From assembly GCF_037975245.1 (NCBI RefSeq), contig NC_092567.1, positions 13,098,876 through 13,162,875 of the forward strand: a stretch of 64,000 nucleotides of DNA. The letters run 5' to 3'. The notes beneath the pieces are model-generated. The model saw only the letters and a list, made by a program, of their open reading frames with translations, did not search any database and was not told where the DNA came from. A program made the translations under genes and the position numbers. Shown piece by piece: positions 25,743 through 37,011 of the stretch; within the stretch, counting starts at the first letter, position 1; every line of letters starts with the position of its first letter. Source of the stretch: Apostichopus japonicus (Eukaryota; Echinodermata; Holothuroidea; Aspidochirotida; Stichopodidae).

Positions 25743-25763
25743 TATATATATATATATATATAT
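25743..25763. repeat. (TA)n microsatellite
   Basis: About ten TA dinucleotides in a row. Confidence 0.95.
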
Positions 25764-25914
25764 GCATTAATAATGAGAGAGGGGAATGGAAACATCAAAA
25801 ATGGAGTTGTCTGTGTAAGGGGTAGGGTGAGGTGCATGCCCCCCTCCGTAATCCTCGATCCGTCACTGGCTACCCTGTGTATATAATAGTGATCAGCGCT
25901 GTAATTATGACTGT

Positions 25915-26118
25915 TCCTCTTCTCTTCCTGGTGTCTTGGCATTTATCTTCTACTCCCTCCTTTTCTCCTTTTTCTCTTTCTTTTTTTTCTTTTCCCTTCC
26001 TTCCTCTCCTTCCTCCTCTTTTTTCCCCCTCTTTTCCTTTATTTCTTCTCTTTTTTTCCCTCCTCTTTTTCTTACCCGGGGGGCGCGCCCCTGGATACCC
26101 CCCCTGAATACGCGCCTG
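25915..26118 (+). mobile_element. Right end of a hAT-like element (37012 family)
   Basis: A pyrimidine-rich TTTTCTCCTTTTTCTC tract leads into CCCGGGGGGCGCGCCC, then a terminus CCTGAATACGCGCCTG at ~26103-26118. This is the inverted counterpart of the CAGGGGCGTATCCAGG left terminus at 37012. The left part of this copy is missing. Confidence 0.6.
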
Positions 26119-26129
26119 TGTATGAAACA

Positions 26130-26800
26130 GTTTGTTTTTTATTATTATCCTTCATTGACAAGCAACAACAACAACAAAATAAATCTTTTTTTAATGTATC
26201 ATTTCAGAGCTTATTTAAGGGTATAAGCAGTTGCCCCAAACTAATATGTAATATCAGCTAAATCTTGTAAATCTCTGGTGCTGACGTTACGATTATATTT
26301 TATGGCATTTTAGAACATAAATATTGCATATAAAAGGCAAATCTAAGGGTTATGCTGCATAAATTCAACAATTCAGTAACAAAAACAGTGTCACATGAGT
26401 AGGAAGAGCCATAATAGAGATATTATATACTACAGTATATTAATTCAAATCGGGGTGACTGCATTTTCTCTTTAAGCTATCACTAAAATATTAAGGGTTT
26501 GGGGAGGCGGTTGGTGGGTTTACATTAAGTCCCACACATTCCCTGCAGAAGATGGCCAGTAAAAAATCCCTTATTTGTAGAGGCCATTTATTATGAAGTC
26601 ACATTTTGCTCAGTACTGGCATGCATGTTCAACAACTTACAGCCGAAGTTTTGAAAATCAAGCTGTTAAACCTATGTCAAAGTATATTCTGTACTGTTCA
26701 TATAAACTGTGTTTAGGGTCACTTGATTGAAAGTGCTAATTCTATACCTTTTCGTAAAAAAAGTGGTGTTATTTAACCTGGAACAATAACACATTTGGAA
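26130..26800. other. No gene recognised
   Basis: AT-rich sequence directly left of the element at 26801. No coding or repeat evidence. Confidence 0.5.
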
Positions 26801-27166
26801 CAGTGGCAGAGCTAGGGGTATTGGTCAAGGGGGGCGAGAATGGTCTGTAGGGGTGCTTTCGACACTATCTAAGCGGAGCGCCACCACAGGTTGGCGTGGA
26901 GCGTTCAGATATTTTTTTTTTTTAGTAAAGATACACCCTAGATTGCCGGAAATGACCCTTTCCTGGCCTTGCTTATTTGCAGATAAATGAAGAATGAATA
27001 GGTGTCATCGCCAAAAAATGTGACAAATGTCAATATGTAGATGAGAGCGCAATAAAAAAAAATTAATAATCACGAATAAGTAAAAAGTGGTAAAAAGCTG
27101 AAAAGGGCGCCAGCAGTCCATTTGAGTCCGTCAGGGGGCATCCGCCCCCCTGACTGTATGGATGTA
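26801..27166 (+). mobile_element. hAT-type MITE, same family as 59659-60049, right terminus lost
   Basis: The left terminus CAGTGGCAGAGC differs by one base from the 59659 copy. The body follows that copy throughout: TAGGGGTATTGGTCA, TGGTCTGTAGGGG, the GCGGAGCG module, GCCGGAAATGACCCTTTCC, AAAAGGGCGCCAGCAG and CTGACTGTATGGA. The expected GCTCCGCCACTG end is replaced by TGTATGTAATAGC. Non-autonomous, no coding capacity. Confidence 0.8.
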
Positions 27167-27335
27167 TGTAATAGCACATATGACTCTTTCTGATAGTGTG
27201 CAATAGTTAATAATGCACAGAATTGAAGCAACATAAACACTTAAATTTAACAGTGCTATGCAAGTTTGTGTTGTGAACCATCAGTTAATATGCTTGAAAC
27301 AGGAATCAGGGTGTTTTCAGGGTTTGCCTTGATGG

Positions 27336-28197
27336 CATAGGCGTACGAGGCGGGGGGGGCAGGGGGGCAGACTGCCCCCCCAAATTTCCAGAGGACAAGA
27401 AATTCGGGCAAAAGTCCTGAAAAATTCGGGCAGCATAAGAGGAAAAAAATGTATATATATATAATGCGTTTTGGGTTATTTGTTTTTTGACATTAATATT
27501 AATATAGGCCTAATGATTTTCTTTATTTAGCATCATGTTGCCCGAATATTTCCGTGTAACACCATCGTAAGCGCAGCTCATCTGGGCTACCACGCTTTAT
27601 GCACTATCATTTTTTTTTTAAAACTAGTCAACTGTATCCCTGGACATCCCCTACATGAGTGTATATAAGAAACATTTTCTTGTTCATGGATGTTGGGGGG
27701 GAGTGCCTACAAGCCTAGAAGTACAGGTTTATCATATTCTTTGTTATTTTTTATATTTTTATGGTGAGACAAATTGCAGTCTCACCCAACACAGCGACAT
27801 TATCCCGCCTACGTGTCGTTGAACAATGTATGTTTTCTGGAGGTAGCTGAGTACTGTGTTAAATAATTAATACGGTAACTAAATAGGAGCTTAAAAAACA
27901 TACTGTCCTATTTTTCCCCTTCAAAGTGATGTTACCATTTTTTCTTCTTCAAATTTACCAAATTTTTGAAGAAGTGTAAATTTCTAAAACGTGAGATTAT
28001 AAAATAAAGAATGTTTAGATGCAACTTGCAAGGCCTCAGAAGTGCCATTTCCGGCAATCCGAGAGGCATTTATTGCCCAAAAATTTCTTGTACGCTACGT
28101 GCCAACCGATGGTGGAGCTCCGCTTAGATAGTGTCACGGGAACTTTCGGGCACAAAAGTTTCTGCCCCCCAAACGGAAATGGTCCCGTACACCTATG
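27336..28197. mobile_element. Complete non-autonomous hAT-type transposon
   Basis: Terminal repeats are CATAGGCGTACG (27336-27347) and CGTACACCTATG (28186-28197), 11 of 12 matching. The flanks are an exact 8-bp direct repeat CTTGATGG (27328-27335 and 28198-28205), the target-site length of hAT transposases. The 862-bp body has no long open frame. It starts with GGGGGGGCAGACTGCCCCCCC and contains, inverted near its right end, the GCGGAGCG module seen in two other families. Confidence 0.85.
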
Positions 28198-28693
28198 CTT
28201 GATGGGGTAGACTCACGGCCAAATGGTTTATTAAGAGAGAGTGTGTATGTGTAGACCAGCAGCCGAGATAGGAAGCATGAGTACTTCTCACATTTGGTAT
28301 GTGGATGAATTATATTGATTACAAACTTCCATTGTGGAATTTGAGTTCAGCAAAGATTAAAGATGAACATGTTATTAGGTCAGGCATCTCAAAATGGATA
28401 AAACTAATGATTTTACATCTAAATGTTCAGCTGTTTTCATGTATGAACTTGTCTTTGCTGATAGTCAAAATGCACTTTCATGTTACCAGATATATACCAA
28501 TACATACTTGCATTATTACAGAAGACTAAAGTTTGTACTATGCCATTATTGCCATAACACTGTAAGCTACATGTCGACGAGCCCAGCTAACATGCATAAG
28601 TGAACATCAAGATTAACTATTGTTGCCAAAATAAAGGGCATCATACCTATATCGTCTTAGCATTTGGGATATATACAAATGAGGGATAAAGGC

Positions 28694-28767
28694 CTGTATT
28701 CAATTGTAAAGTGAACTCTCACCCTTAACCGATTAAGGGTGAGAGTTAACTTTACAATTGAATACAG
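28694..28767. repeat. Near-perfect 35-bp-arm hairpin
   Basis: The arms run from CTGTATTCAATTGTAAAG through CTCTCACCCTTAA and back. They are complementary over 35 bp with a single mismatch, joined by the 4-base loop CCGA. Either strand could fold into a stable stem-loop. It may be a fold-back mini-transposon or the seed of a hairpin RNA; nothing else decides this. Confidence 0.85.
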
Positions 28768-28769
28768 TC

Positions 28770-29660
28770 GTTTGTTATTTCATTAAACATATATTGGGCC
28801 ATCAGTCTTTATTATAAGATGTTTCAATACCTTGTAATTGTAGAACAGAATGATATCAAGAAGACTTTCTGTCCAAGTAGTAAGCTTTGTCTTGTGAACA
28901 GCAGAATCCTGTTGTGAAGTTACTAAAAATGAAATGTATGTTTCCATTTCTGGTTTTTTATGTTTGGTTGAGTAAAGATAATGTACTTTTATGATTACCT
29001 GATTCAATAACATGCAACTTGTCTTGTATGATAAAATATAACAGATTCAGCACATGACTCAAGTATGATCCTTCAATGAGAATGCACAGATCTTAACTAA
29101 GATTTCACCTAGTGTGCAATAATAATCTAGGCTTGTGATGAGAATGCGATTTGCTTATGGATCATCTTCTGTGTTCATTTTCAGATATCCCACCACTGAG
29201 CAGCAGTTATTGCAACCTTTCCTTGCCTGACTACAAGAACCCTGTTTTGTGAACCTTTTGTAAGCACTTAATTTCAATATATAAAATTTTAGATAAAGAA
29301 GATTCAAACTATTTGCTTCTAATCGTTCATTATTAAACAAGAACAAAAGGGTTTTGTTTATACAGGAAATTGAGGTTTTGTAGTCTGGGCAGCCAAATCC
29401 CAATGCCCTCACAGACATCCTGGGGAATTGAACACTTTTGCAGGAACATGGATATTTGCAATTTTGCATGGCATTCCCCCCCCCCCCCCTTTGAAGTCTA
29501 GTGTGAAGTCATCGGAACCTCAGTGCATTTTTGCATTCTGGTTTAAGTTCCATTCCATGCATGAAATATTTACCTCTTTCATTTTTGACAACATTTATTT
29601 TGCCAAATTGATGAAATGAAATTCTTACATGTACCTGAAGCACTCCCTACTATCTTCACA
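28770..29660. other. No gene or repeat recognised
   Basis: AT-rich DNA between the hairpin and the first decayed exon, with short frames only and a poly-C tract at ~29477-29491. Confidence 0.45.
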
Positions 29661-29742
29661 TTACTCAGGAGGCAGTGAAAAATGCTTTGAGAGACAAGTT
29701 TAGAAATGAAAGGTGACACATGAACTCTGATGAAGTATCCAG

Positions 29743-30006
29743 GAAAAGAAAAAATCACAGTCATCTAAGGAAGAACATGGAAGTAAACGTAAATATTTTA
29801 CAATTATACTTGAGGGAGAAACAAAGGAAACCATTGATATGCATGTGAAGGACATGAAGCAAGAATCTACCAAGAAGCAGCAAGACGAGAAAAAAATAAA
29901 ATCTCTGATGGCAAAAACATTCGGACACCGAAGATCTTTTATTCTCGAAAGGAAACCTGTAATAGACATCAAAGACACTTACCGGTTGTTATCTGCCTCA
30001 GATATG
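29743..30006 (+). pseudogene. Exon-like coding remnant, KTFxxRR-type protein (exon A)
   Basis: An 88-codon open stretch, preceded by TATCCAG (possible acceptor) and ended by ATG/GTTAGT (donor). It is basic and lysine-rich at the start, then contains FTIILEGETKETID, then MAKTFGHRRSFILERKPV around residues 57-74, then TYRLLSASDM. The KTFxxRRxxI block followed by a downstream DFxTLC segment recalls a widespread family of uncharacterised animal proteins often labelled SAMD3-like; that match is from memory. Joining to exon B at 31441 keeps phase (…ASDM/IIQDFSTLC…), which supports true splicing at some time. Just upstream (29671-29740) another frame reads EAVKNALRDKFRNER before a stop, so the 5' part looks broken. 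No start codon context or upstream exon was found. Confidence 0.5.
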
Positions 30007-30575
30007 GTTAGTATGTTAATTTGCTTACCCCTTGTTATACTTGTAAAGTGCAAGTTCTAGGCTTCCCAGTGTTAAAAGTTTCCCTTAACAAGGGCTGCAT
30101 ATACAGTCCTGGGAAGTCTCCACCATAATATAAAAACCCATAGAGGCTGTTCTAGAATTGGTTGCATACATCTGCAGGGCTTCCTAATAGTATCCATAGA
30201 ATTATTATGGTTGAGGATACCAAGTTGCACATTATCATATGTGGTCTATATAGACCCAAGATGAACCTGGTTTACAACATATACACCCAATTGAATACCA
30301 ATTACATCCACTTGAAATTTCAAGTTGGATGATACAGTATTTATAAGTCAGGAAAGTAATTGGTTTCATACTTAACAAAGCTAACAGAAAACCGAACCTG
30401 GAATGTCGGAAACAAAATGTAATTCTTATCCACCAATACAATCCTATAAAGGTCTATAAGTGTACCAAGAAAAAATAGCATCCAGAATCAGTAGGAAGGA
30501 ACAGTAACTGCTAGGTTGCTTTCTTTGTAATTGACACTTTCTGTCAGTAAATGTTTAGGCAAACTAATTGGGGGA

Positions 30576-31324
30576 CAAGGGCGGCGGAACCGGGGGGGGC
30601 ACAGGGGGCACGTGCCCCCCCCACTTTTCCTCAGATTAAAAATGTGCCCTTTTTCTACATACAAATTTCTAAATAAAAAAAGAATTTACAAAGCGAAACC
30701 CACGTCGAATGAAATATTTCGGGAAGTTTTAAATGTTTACTACCACAGGCGTAGGAGCCCAATTTGATTTGGGGGGCTGTAACGACTTGCCCGAAAAATA
30801 TTACCAAAATTTTTCACGCATGTGCATATCACATAGGCATGCGTTGGTTTTTACATCGCATGCCAATAACATACAATCATTTGCCGTGTTATAACCCTTC
30901 CAACTTGGTTAGAATTATTGGGAAAGTTGTTACAATCATAATGATCATAATAATATCAGTTTAACCATTGAAAAAAAAAGATAGAAAATTACTTTTATTT
31001 CAGTATTTTGACATATTTCATTTGCTTTCATGCATGTATCGATCGCGTGTGCAGGGACTTGGACTTTATAATGATTTCACCTCATTTTGTCTTTTTCCTT
31101 GTTTCCCAATTTGCACGTTAGATACTGCAGTGCTAGTAGGCATTGTTTCCTTGAGAGGGGGGGGGGGGTGGCGTTGATGGAGTGATGTGTATACGCAAAT
31201 AAGATAATATAATAAGAGTTATAAAGGGTACTAAATATCAGGCTGCATCAGTCCAATCGAATTTCAGCAAAGTGCCCTTCGACGTTGGTGCCCCCCCAGA
31301 CTAAAAGTGCTTCCGCCGCCCTTG
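30576..31324. mobile_element. Complete non-autonomous hAT-type transposon in an intron
   Basis: Perfect 14-bp terminal repeats CAAGGGCGGCGGAA / TTCCGCCGCCCTTG with an exact 8-bp target duplication TTGGGGGA (30568-30575 and 31325-31332). Poly-G/C boxes (GGGGGGGCACAGGGGGCAC and GTGCCCCCCC) sit inside both ends. It has no transposase frame. It contains a truncated copy of another family from ~30744 (ACAGGCGTAGGAGCC, homologous to 59371 onward). It lies between exon A and exon B. Confidence 0.88.
30744..30990 (+). mobile_element. Truncated left end of the 59371-type hAT, nested in the 30576 element
   Basis: It matches 59371-59620: AGGCGTAGGAGCC, TTTGATTTGGGGGGCTGTAA, ACGACTTGCCCGAAAAATA, then ACATCRCRTGCCAATAACAT and TTATTGGGRAAGT. 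The right terminus is absent. Confidence 0.7.
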
Positions 31325-31440
31325 TTGGGGGACGTTTATGCTACAAAATATTCTAAACAGATATGCTAATAATTCTAAACAGAATATTCTAAACATACAT
31401 ATATACATATTGTCCATTTTCTACTATCTTCTTTAAACAG

Positions 31441-31627
31441 ATTATCCAAGACTTTTCAACCCTGTGTGATTGGCAAGACATATCTGAAGAATTTTTCAGA
31501 AACCTAGATGACATAGCCAACAACATTATAAACTTCAAAATGATCAACCATTCAAAGGGTACCTTATATTTTCTCCTGGATTATTGGACACACATGCAGA
31601 GGATGTTATCTCCAGAAGAAAATGCAA
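31441..31627 (+). pseudogene. Exon-like coding remnant, KTFxxRR-type protein (exon B)
   Basis: An open segment of 62 codons plus one base, bounded by a good acceptor (TCTTCTTTAAACAG) and a consensus donor (GTAAGT at 31628). It reads IIQDFSTLCDWQDISEEFF, NLDDIANNIINF and GTLYFLLDYWTHMQRMLSP. The composition is protein-like and there is no stop. It continues exon A in phase across an intron of ~1.43 kb, into which a hAT element (30576-31324) has inserted. I could not find the next exon; the sequence to 33.9 kb has none I recognise. Whether this is the middle of a living gene or an old duplicate cannot be told from this window. Confidence 0.5.
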
Positions 31628-31639
31628 GTAAGTCTTTAC

Positions 31640-32690
31640 CTGTTATTGTAGTGTGCACAGTACACAAACCTTACATAGTTTCTGAAGGCTACAGTTTTGT
31701 ATTTTAAGTGCTTTCTCATAAACAGTTTTATAAACATTCAAGAAACTATAAATGTGAGCTTGGATATATCTAGAGAGCAAAATGAAACCTGTCTTGTTAA
31801 TTTTATATGATTTTGGGTGGTAGAAATGACTGAAACTATACCACCCTTTAAAAGAATACCACACTATGTGCTGCTAGGTTACATGTAAAATATCTACACA
31901 TTCTATAAAAAAGGTTTTGAAAGTCCCAGAGGTACACATGAGCTGAAAAACATGTTTTCTTTATGAGGAAGAATGAAAAGAAGGTGAGTAGTCAAAAACT
32001 CTCTAATTTACACTGTTAAGTGGTCAGGTTTGACTTCTGCACTCACATTTTTGTGCGTAGTAAATATGGAAGGATGGGTGGTTGTTTTATTGACCTAACA
32101 TGAAGAGCAAAAGTTCTTGAAATTGTCCATGGTAGTCTGAATATATGTCATCTTCTACTGCCAGACATGGAATTTTGCCCGAATATGTTTTTTCTGTCAA
32201 TTATGTGACTACTTCTAGCCCTCATCACAAAATGACTGTGTTTGATATGCTGAGCATAGGCTATTTACACACTGTCATTGTGCTTTATAGTTATAGCTTT
32301 CTCTCTTATCCTTCATTAGATATTCTTGTTGATCAATGTATTTTTAATATGCTCTTAAGGCCTTTATGAAGAAAGACATCAAGTTTACTCTCATCACTTA
32401 CTGTTGGGATAAGTACTGATGGTGCAAGTCCAAACCCCTCCCCCCCATTTTGGCCACCCTACCAATATTTCTAAAGTATATTTGTGTCCTGACCTTTTGT
32501 GCTAAAAGTTTGACATCAACCCCCTCAAGCGACATTGCTCAAAGAACACCAATTGCCCTGCACAGATGACTTATAGTGAAGAAACTTGTACGATATTCGA
32601 GGTTAGTATGATGTCACACTACAGCCTATGATCCTGGGTATGACTAACTATACAGCCTATGATCCTGGGTTGGATATGATGTTAAACCAC
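31640..32690. other. No gene recognised
   Basis: AT-rich DNA after exon B. A short duplicated phrase (ACAGCCTATGATCCTGGGT, twice at ~32620-32670) is the only structure seen. Confidence 0.45.
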
Positions 32691-32697
32691 AGCCTTG

Positions 32698-33268
32698 GGG
32701 CGAGTAGTGCCCGTAGGTGTGTAGTGCCCTGTGGCGAGTAGTGCCCTCAGGTCAAGTAGTGCCTCAGGGCATGTGGCATTGTGGTGCCCCTGTAGTGAGT
32801 ACTGGTAGTGCCCTTGGGGGAGTAGTAACCCATGGTGGGTAGTGCCCTCACAGTTGGTAGTGCCCCTGTGGAGAGTAGTTCCCTGGGGCGAGTAGTTCCC
32901 TGGGGCGAGTAGTTCCCCCAGGGCGGGTAGTGCCCGGGGGAGAACTTTATATAGTGCTTTAATGGACAATTTTATGAATATTTATTTGAATTTTACAGGA
33001 GTACAGATGAACACACTAATTCTATTTGCGATAGTGTTCTAGGAGGAAAAAAGTTACCCCAGTAGTTCCCCCAGGGCGAGTAGTGCCGCCATGGCGAGTA
33101 GTTCCCCTGGGGCGAGTAGTTCCCTTAGGGCGAGTAGTGCCCAGGGTGAGTACTGAGTAGTGCCCCATGGTTGAGTAGTGCCCCTGGGGCGAGTAGTGCC
33201 CAGGGTGAGTACTGAGTAGTGCCCCATGGTTGAGTAGTGCCCCTGGGGCGAGTAGTGCCCCCATGGCG
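32698..33268. repeat. GC-rich minisatellite (GGGGCGAGTAGTGCCC units) with duplicated spacer
   Basis: Two blocks (32698-32945 and 33058-33268) of ~17-21-bp units made of GAGTAGT(G/T)CCC and (C/T)GGGGCG. The second block contains a 59-bp exact internal duplication (GCCCAGGGTGAGTACTGAG at 33139 and 33198). Each block is followed by the same ~115-bp AT-rich segment (AGTGCTTTAATGGACAATTT to GGAGGAAAAAAGTTAC, at 32950-33058 and 33277-33391), so array plus spacer was duplicated as a unit. Minus-strand frames rich in GTTRP are artefacts. Confidence 0.88.
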
Positions 33269-33804
33269 AGTACTTTACATAGTGCTTTAATGGACAATTT
33301 TATGAATATTTATTTGAATTGTTATTTTACAGGAGTACAGATGAATACACTAATTCTATTTGCGATAGCGTTCTAGGAGGAAAAAAGTTACTGCCTGCCT
33401 ACCTCACTATAACCAAACGAAAATCCAAAATATTAACTACGATTCCTACTTTAACTTTATTAGAAAAACTTCAGTTGAGCTCATACTTGTATTTAGCATA
33501 ACTTGAATTGAGAGGCAAACTTTGATTGGGCTTATCCTTTTAATATGCTGAATTTTGATACCTATTGCTTTTGGTTATATTGAATGGATGCATGTCCTCA
33601 ACCTTGTGGTACCTACTCTCCAGTGTATATAATTCCAGAACAAGTTGGTATTATATTAATGACTACATCATATACAATCTTGTACCGACAACTAATCACT
33701 GTGCCAATTGGAATAATTTCTTTTACTGATTTATAAGTGTCATCAGAGGAGACCCTCTTGGATCACTTGTGGAGCAGATGTAATGACAATTGAATTGACA
33801 ATTG

Positions 33805-33836
<32 letters not shown>

Positions 33837-33837
33837 A
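33805..33837. repeat. (TCTG)n microsatellite
   Basis: About eight TCTG units, ~65 bp upstream of the putative acceptor at 33904. Confidence 0.95.
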
Positions 33838-33904
33838 GATTGTTGTTGATGTTACTGATTGAGATTTTACCTATCAAAATTTATTTTATTTCTATATTTT
33901 ATAG

Positions 33905-35351
33905 ACTATACTATAAATGCTTCAAGAAAGCCTCAGCAGGCTGGTGTCCTCCAACACCTAGAAAATCTGATTCTTCAACTCAACCAGGTAGATGGTGACT
34001 GTGTCAAAATGGACTGCACTTCAGATAACCAGCTAATAGTAGGTATTTGCACAATGTTGATGAAACAGGTTCTCAGTACAGTTATAGTCTGGCGAATTGA
34101 TGATTGTGGATTCTAGGTAATTTTTCTAGGACAGAATTGTCGTATATATCTCCTGATGACTCATTCATGCAGTGGAGGCCTTCCTGTGGGATGTCTTAAA
34201 GTCACCAATGAAAGCAGTAACACAATGAGGTGGCTATGGGATGGAAAACATGGTATTAGTAACCTGTGTTAAAGATCTGCTATATGCTAATGATGCCAAA
34301 CAACTTGATGATGTGTACACGTCCATGCTAACAAATAACAGTAATTAAGTATACAAGCTTCCAAGACTATGTTAAGCAACTGTATAGCCACAAAGAACAA
34401 TGGGCCCTATGCTATAGAAAAGACATTCCGGTGAGAGGAATAACACAAACAATTATTTGTGAAGCCGCAATGCGTGTTTTGAAGGATCGTATTCTGCAAC
34501 GCAGCAAGGCATTTAATGTTGTCCAGCTTCTTGATTTTGTGTCAACGAGAATGATGGACTTCTATGAGCTACGCATGTTGGACATTGCCAACAATCGCAT
34601 GTATCATAGCAAGAAGAATAAATTCTTGCCACCTGCAAGTTCCATCGACCAAGAGCAGATTGTTTCCATATCTGAAACACAGTATAGTGTACCCAGTTCC
34701 AGTGAAGATGGCATTGTGTATACTGTAAATACTGCATCTGATATAATAGAAAGTACTAGTGAGTATTCAGCTGTGCCGTCAGATGAATATGGAGCACTTC
34801 TGCTGTATAAGGCAGCTTAAGTATTTCAAAATGCATATCTTGCAAGGACTGCACATTATAATGTCTCCCAAGAGCAACCCCTACAAACCAGAGTTAAAAA
34901 TAACTTAAAGAACTATTTTGACTTGCTGTCATCCGAGAAGTTAAATGACAACCCAGAATGCTATGCTCCTGCTATTGAAGCATTCATTAAATCTGGTAGG
35001 AAGCTTCATACCGATGCCGCGTTACTTTCTGCATTGAATTGCTTTGGGAAGTTTTCAGGCTTAAAATCAAAATGCAGGAAAAGCAGTCTAGTCAGCTTGA
35101 AAACCATTGGTTTGCAGCCAACTGCATTATCCAGAAGAAAGATGCCTATTCAGGGCAGATCTTCTCATGGTGGAGGCCGTCCCTGTAAATCATCGCATGT
35201 ACAGGAACATCGTTATGCAAACATAAGAAAGAAACTGAAATTCTCTCCACTATTCTCCCTAAGGGTAGACATGCACCACATTCATTGGCCACCTGTGTTA
35301 CTGAAAACCATAGCTTTAGGAAAGCGACATAGTGCAGTAAGCCATGTGTAG
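33905..35351 (+). pseudogene. Decayed MULE/SWIM-type transposase-like coding sequence
   Basis: Successive pieces in different frames read as one protein. A possible splice acceptor (TATTTTATAG) is followed by NASRKPQQAGVLQHLENLI and KMDCTSDNQLI (33905-34105), then MTHSCSGGLPVG (34150-34200). A frame with internal stops runs into FQDYVKQLYSHKEQWALCY and RVLKDRILQRSKAFNVVQLL, to FLPPASSID and a stop at 34820. A third frame gives RKLHTDAALLSALNCFGKF and IGLQPTALSRRK, to a stop at 35351. From memory, this order fits uncharacterised animal proteins with a MULE-like transposase core and a C-terminal SWIM zinc finger. Where the CxC…CxH finger should be (~34740-34810) there are no cysteines. Deletions and frameshifts make it non-functional. 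It could be a transposon relic or a dead duplicate of a domesticated gene. Confidence 0.45.
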
Positions 35352-35519
35352 ACTTGAATTTGAGTCATTTGATGGACTGACTCGACTCAATTATTGCAGT
35401 TAAATCATTTTTATTGACAAAATGCATGGATGGTTAGCCAAATCACTTTGCCAAATGGTAATCTTGGTGTTATAGTTGAGTACTCTTATCAGAGAACCAA
35501 GAACCGGAGTACTCCTCAG

Positions 35520-36985
35520 CAGGCTTGGGGTAATCGTAATCAGTAATCGTAATCGATTACAATCGATTACATTTTTTGAAGTAATTGAAATCGTAATCGA
35601 TTCCTTTTGTGAAAATTACAAAGTAATTGTAATCGTAATCGATTACAAGGGCAAAGTAATCGTAATCGTATTACATTTATGATTACAGTGAAATTTGAAT
35701 GAGAAGGGCAAAATTAGTAGAAATGATTAAAACTAATTCTTACTATTGGCTTTTAGTGTGACCAAAGAAGTGTTCCTGCTTCTAGAATTCTCTAGCACAA
35801 TAAACTTATACTAAGAAGTACTGGGGATTTGATCGCCATATTCAAGGATTTTTTATCACCTGAATTATTCTGTTCAATGCTGCCTCTCAGCGTTCACAAT
35901 CCTTTTGCATACACAACTGGTTGATATTAGTTGACATGGTGTGCTTATTATAGAAAATTATTTCATTACTATATTAAACACTTAACAAACAATAACAGTC
36001 AGGCTGACAAAATACACCCTTTAAATTCATTTAAGTAGTAAATTTGATAAATAATTCCATTTGCCATGTTCAGTGGGCCACAACGCTCAGGTGTAGCAGC
36101 TATTGAAAGCACATTGCTATTTATGTCAGTCTATTGTTCTCATTTGAATACAGAAATACTGCAAAACGCATTGGCAGCTAGCATAAAAATTCTTGTGAAA
36201 ACATCACGGACGGGACATTTCAATGTCCATTAGTAAAACATTAATTGTTCTCATCTCATGTTTTGGGAAAAAAGTTATTCAGAAATTTGCCTATATTCCA
36301 TTGTCCAATAACCCATCCAACTTTGCACCATTTACACCTCTTTAATTAATGTAATTAACCTTGTTGCTGAAAAAATCACTGCAAATTAAGTATTTTGGTG
36401 GATCAGAATTTGCTTTACCCCTTTTGATGAAAATAATTTACTCTTACTTTGGCCTCCCATGTACTGTGGAATGCCCCATTTCAAAGCTGTTTAGTTTTAT
36501 TTTGGTGTTATAATGTAAAAGAGTTTTTAGTTTTGCTGCTTTATGCAGAAATTATTAGTTTACAAAATATAGTGTTGCATGAAAATCTTCATTTGTTTTA
36601 CTTTAGTATTTGTCTGTTTTACTCTGTCTGTTTAAATTGTATTTTTTACTGGACTTATGGGTTACACATCTTAAACGTGTTAAGGCATAAATGTGTAATG
36701 CCTGGTAGGAATTGTAGATATACTTCCACAATTTTGTCCGTATACTGTAAATGCCCTTCCTTTGCCGTATTTCATTGCCCTATTTTCCGGCAGAGAGTTA
36801 TATTAAACAGATAGGCAGAGGATTGTGCAAGTAACCACAATGTAATCATGATTGTAATCACGATTACATTACAATGTAATCGTATTACTTCAACTTTAGG
36901 CTAATCGTAATCGTAATCATAATCATACATTCTCAAGTAATCGTAATCGTAATCGATTACATTCAGATGTAATCGCCCAAGCCTG
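35520..36985. mobile_element. hAT-type transposon with GTAATCG subterminal repeats
   Basis: Terminal repeats CAGGCTTGGG (35520) and CCCAAGCCTG (ending 36985) are flanked by an exact 8-bp duplication CTCCTCAG (35512-35519 and 36986-36993). Within ~170 bp of each end, GTAATCG, TAATCGTAATC and AATCGATTAC words occur over a dozen times in both orientations, as expected of transposase-binding arrays. The 1466-bp interior has only unsupported frames, so the copy is non-autonomous. Confidence 0.9.
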
Positions 36986-37011
36986 CTCCTCAGGGCTCTG
37001 TGCAGTGTAAG

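Noticed and set aside
25917-26226. Serine/phenylalanine-rich frames at 25.8-26.2 kb
   Set aside because: They translate the pyrimidine tract of a hAT-like right end. The same tract occurs at 37.48 kb.
33022-33297. Minus-strand protein rich in GTTRP/GHYSPQ repeats
   Set aside because: It is the translation of the GGGGCGAGTAGTGCCC minisatellite.
34740-34820. SWIM zinc finger in the transposase-like relic
   Set aside because: No CxC…CxH cysteines or histidines are present at the expected place. Only the flanking blocks resemble the family.
36449-36814. 121-codon frame inside the hAT element at 35520
   Set aside because: Composition follows AT-rich DNA. There are no hAT transposase motifs (RW, CxxH or dimerisation block).
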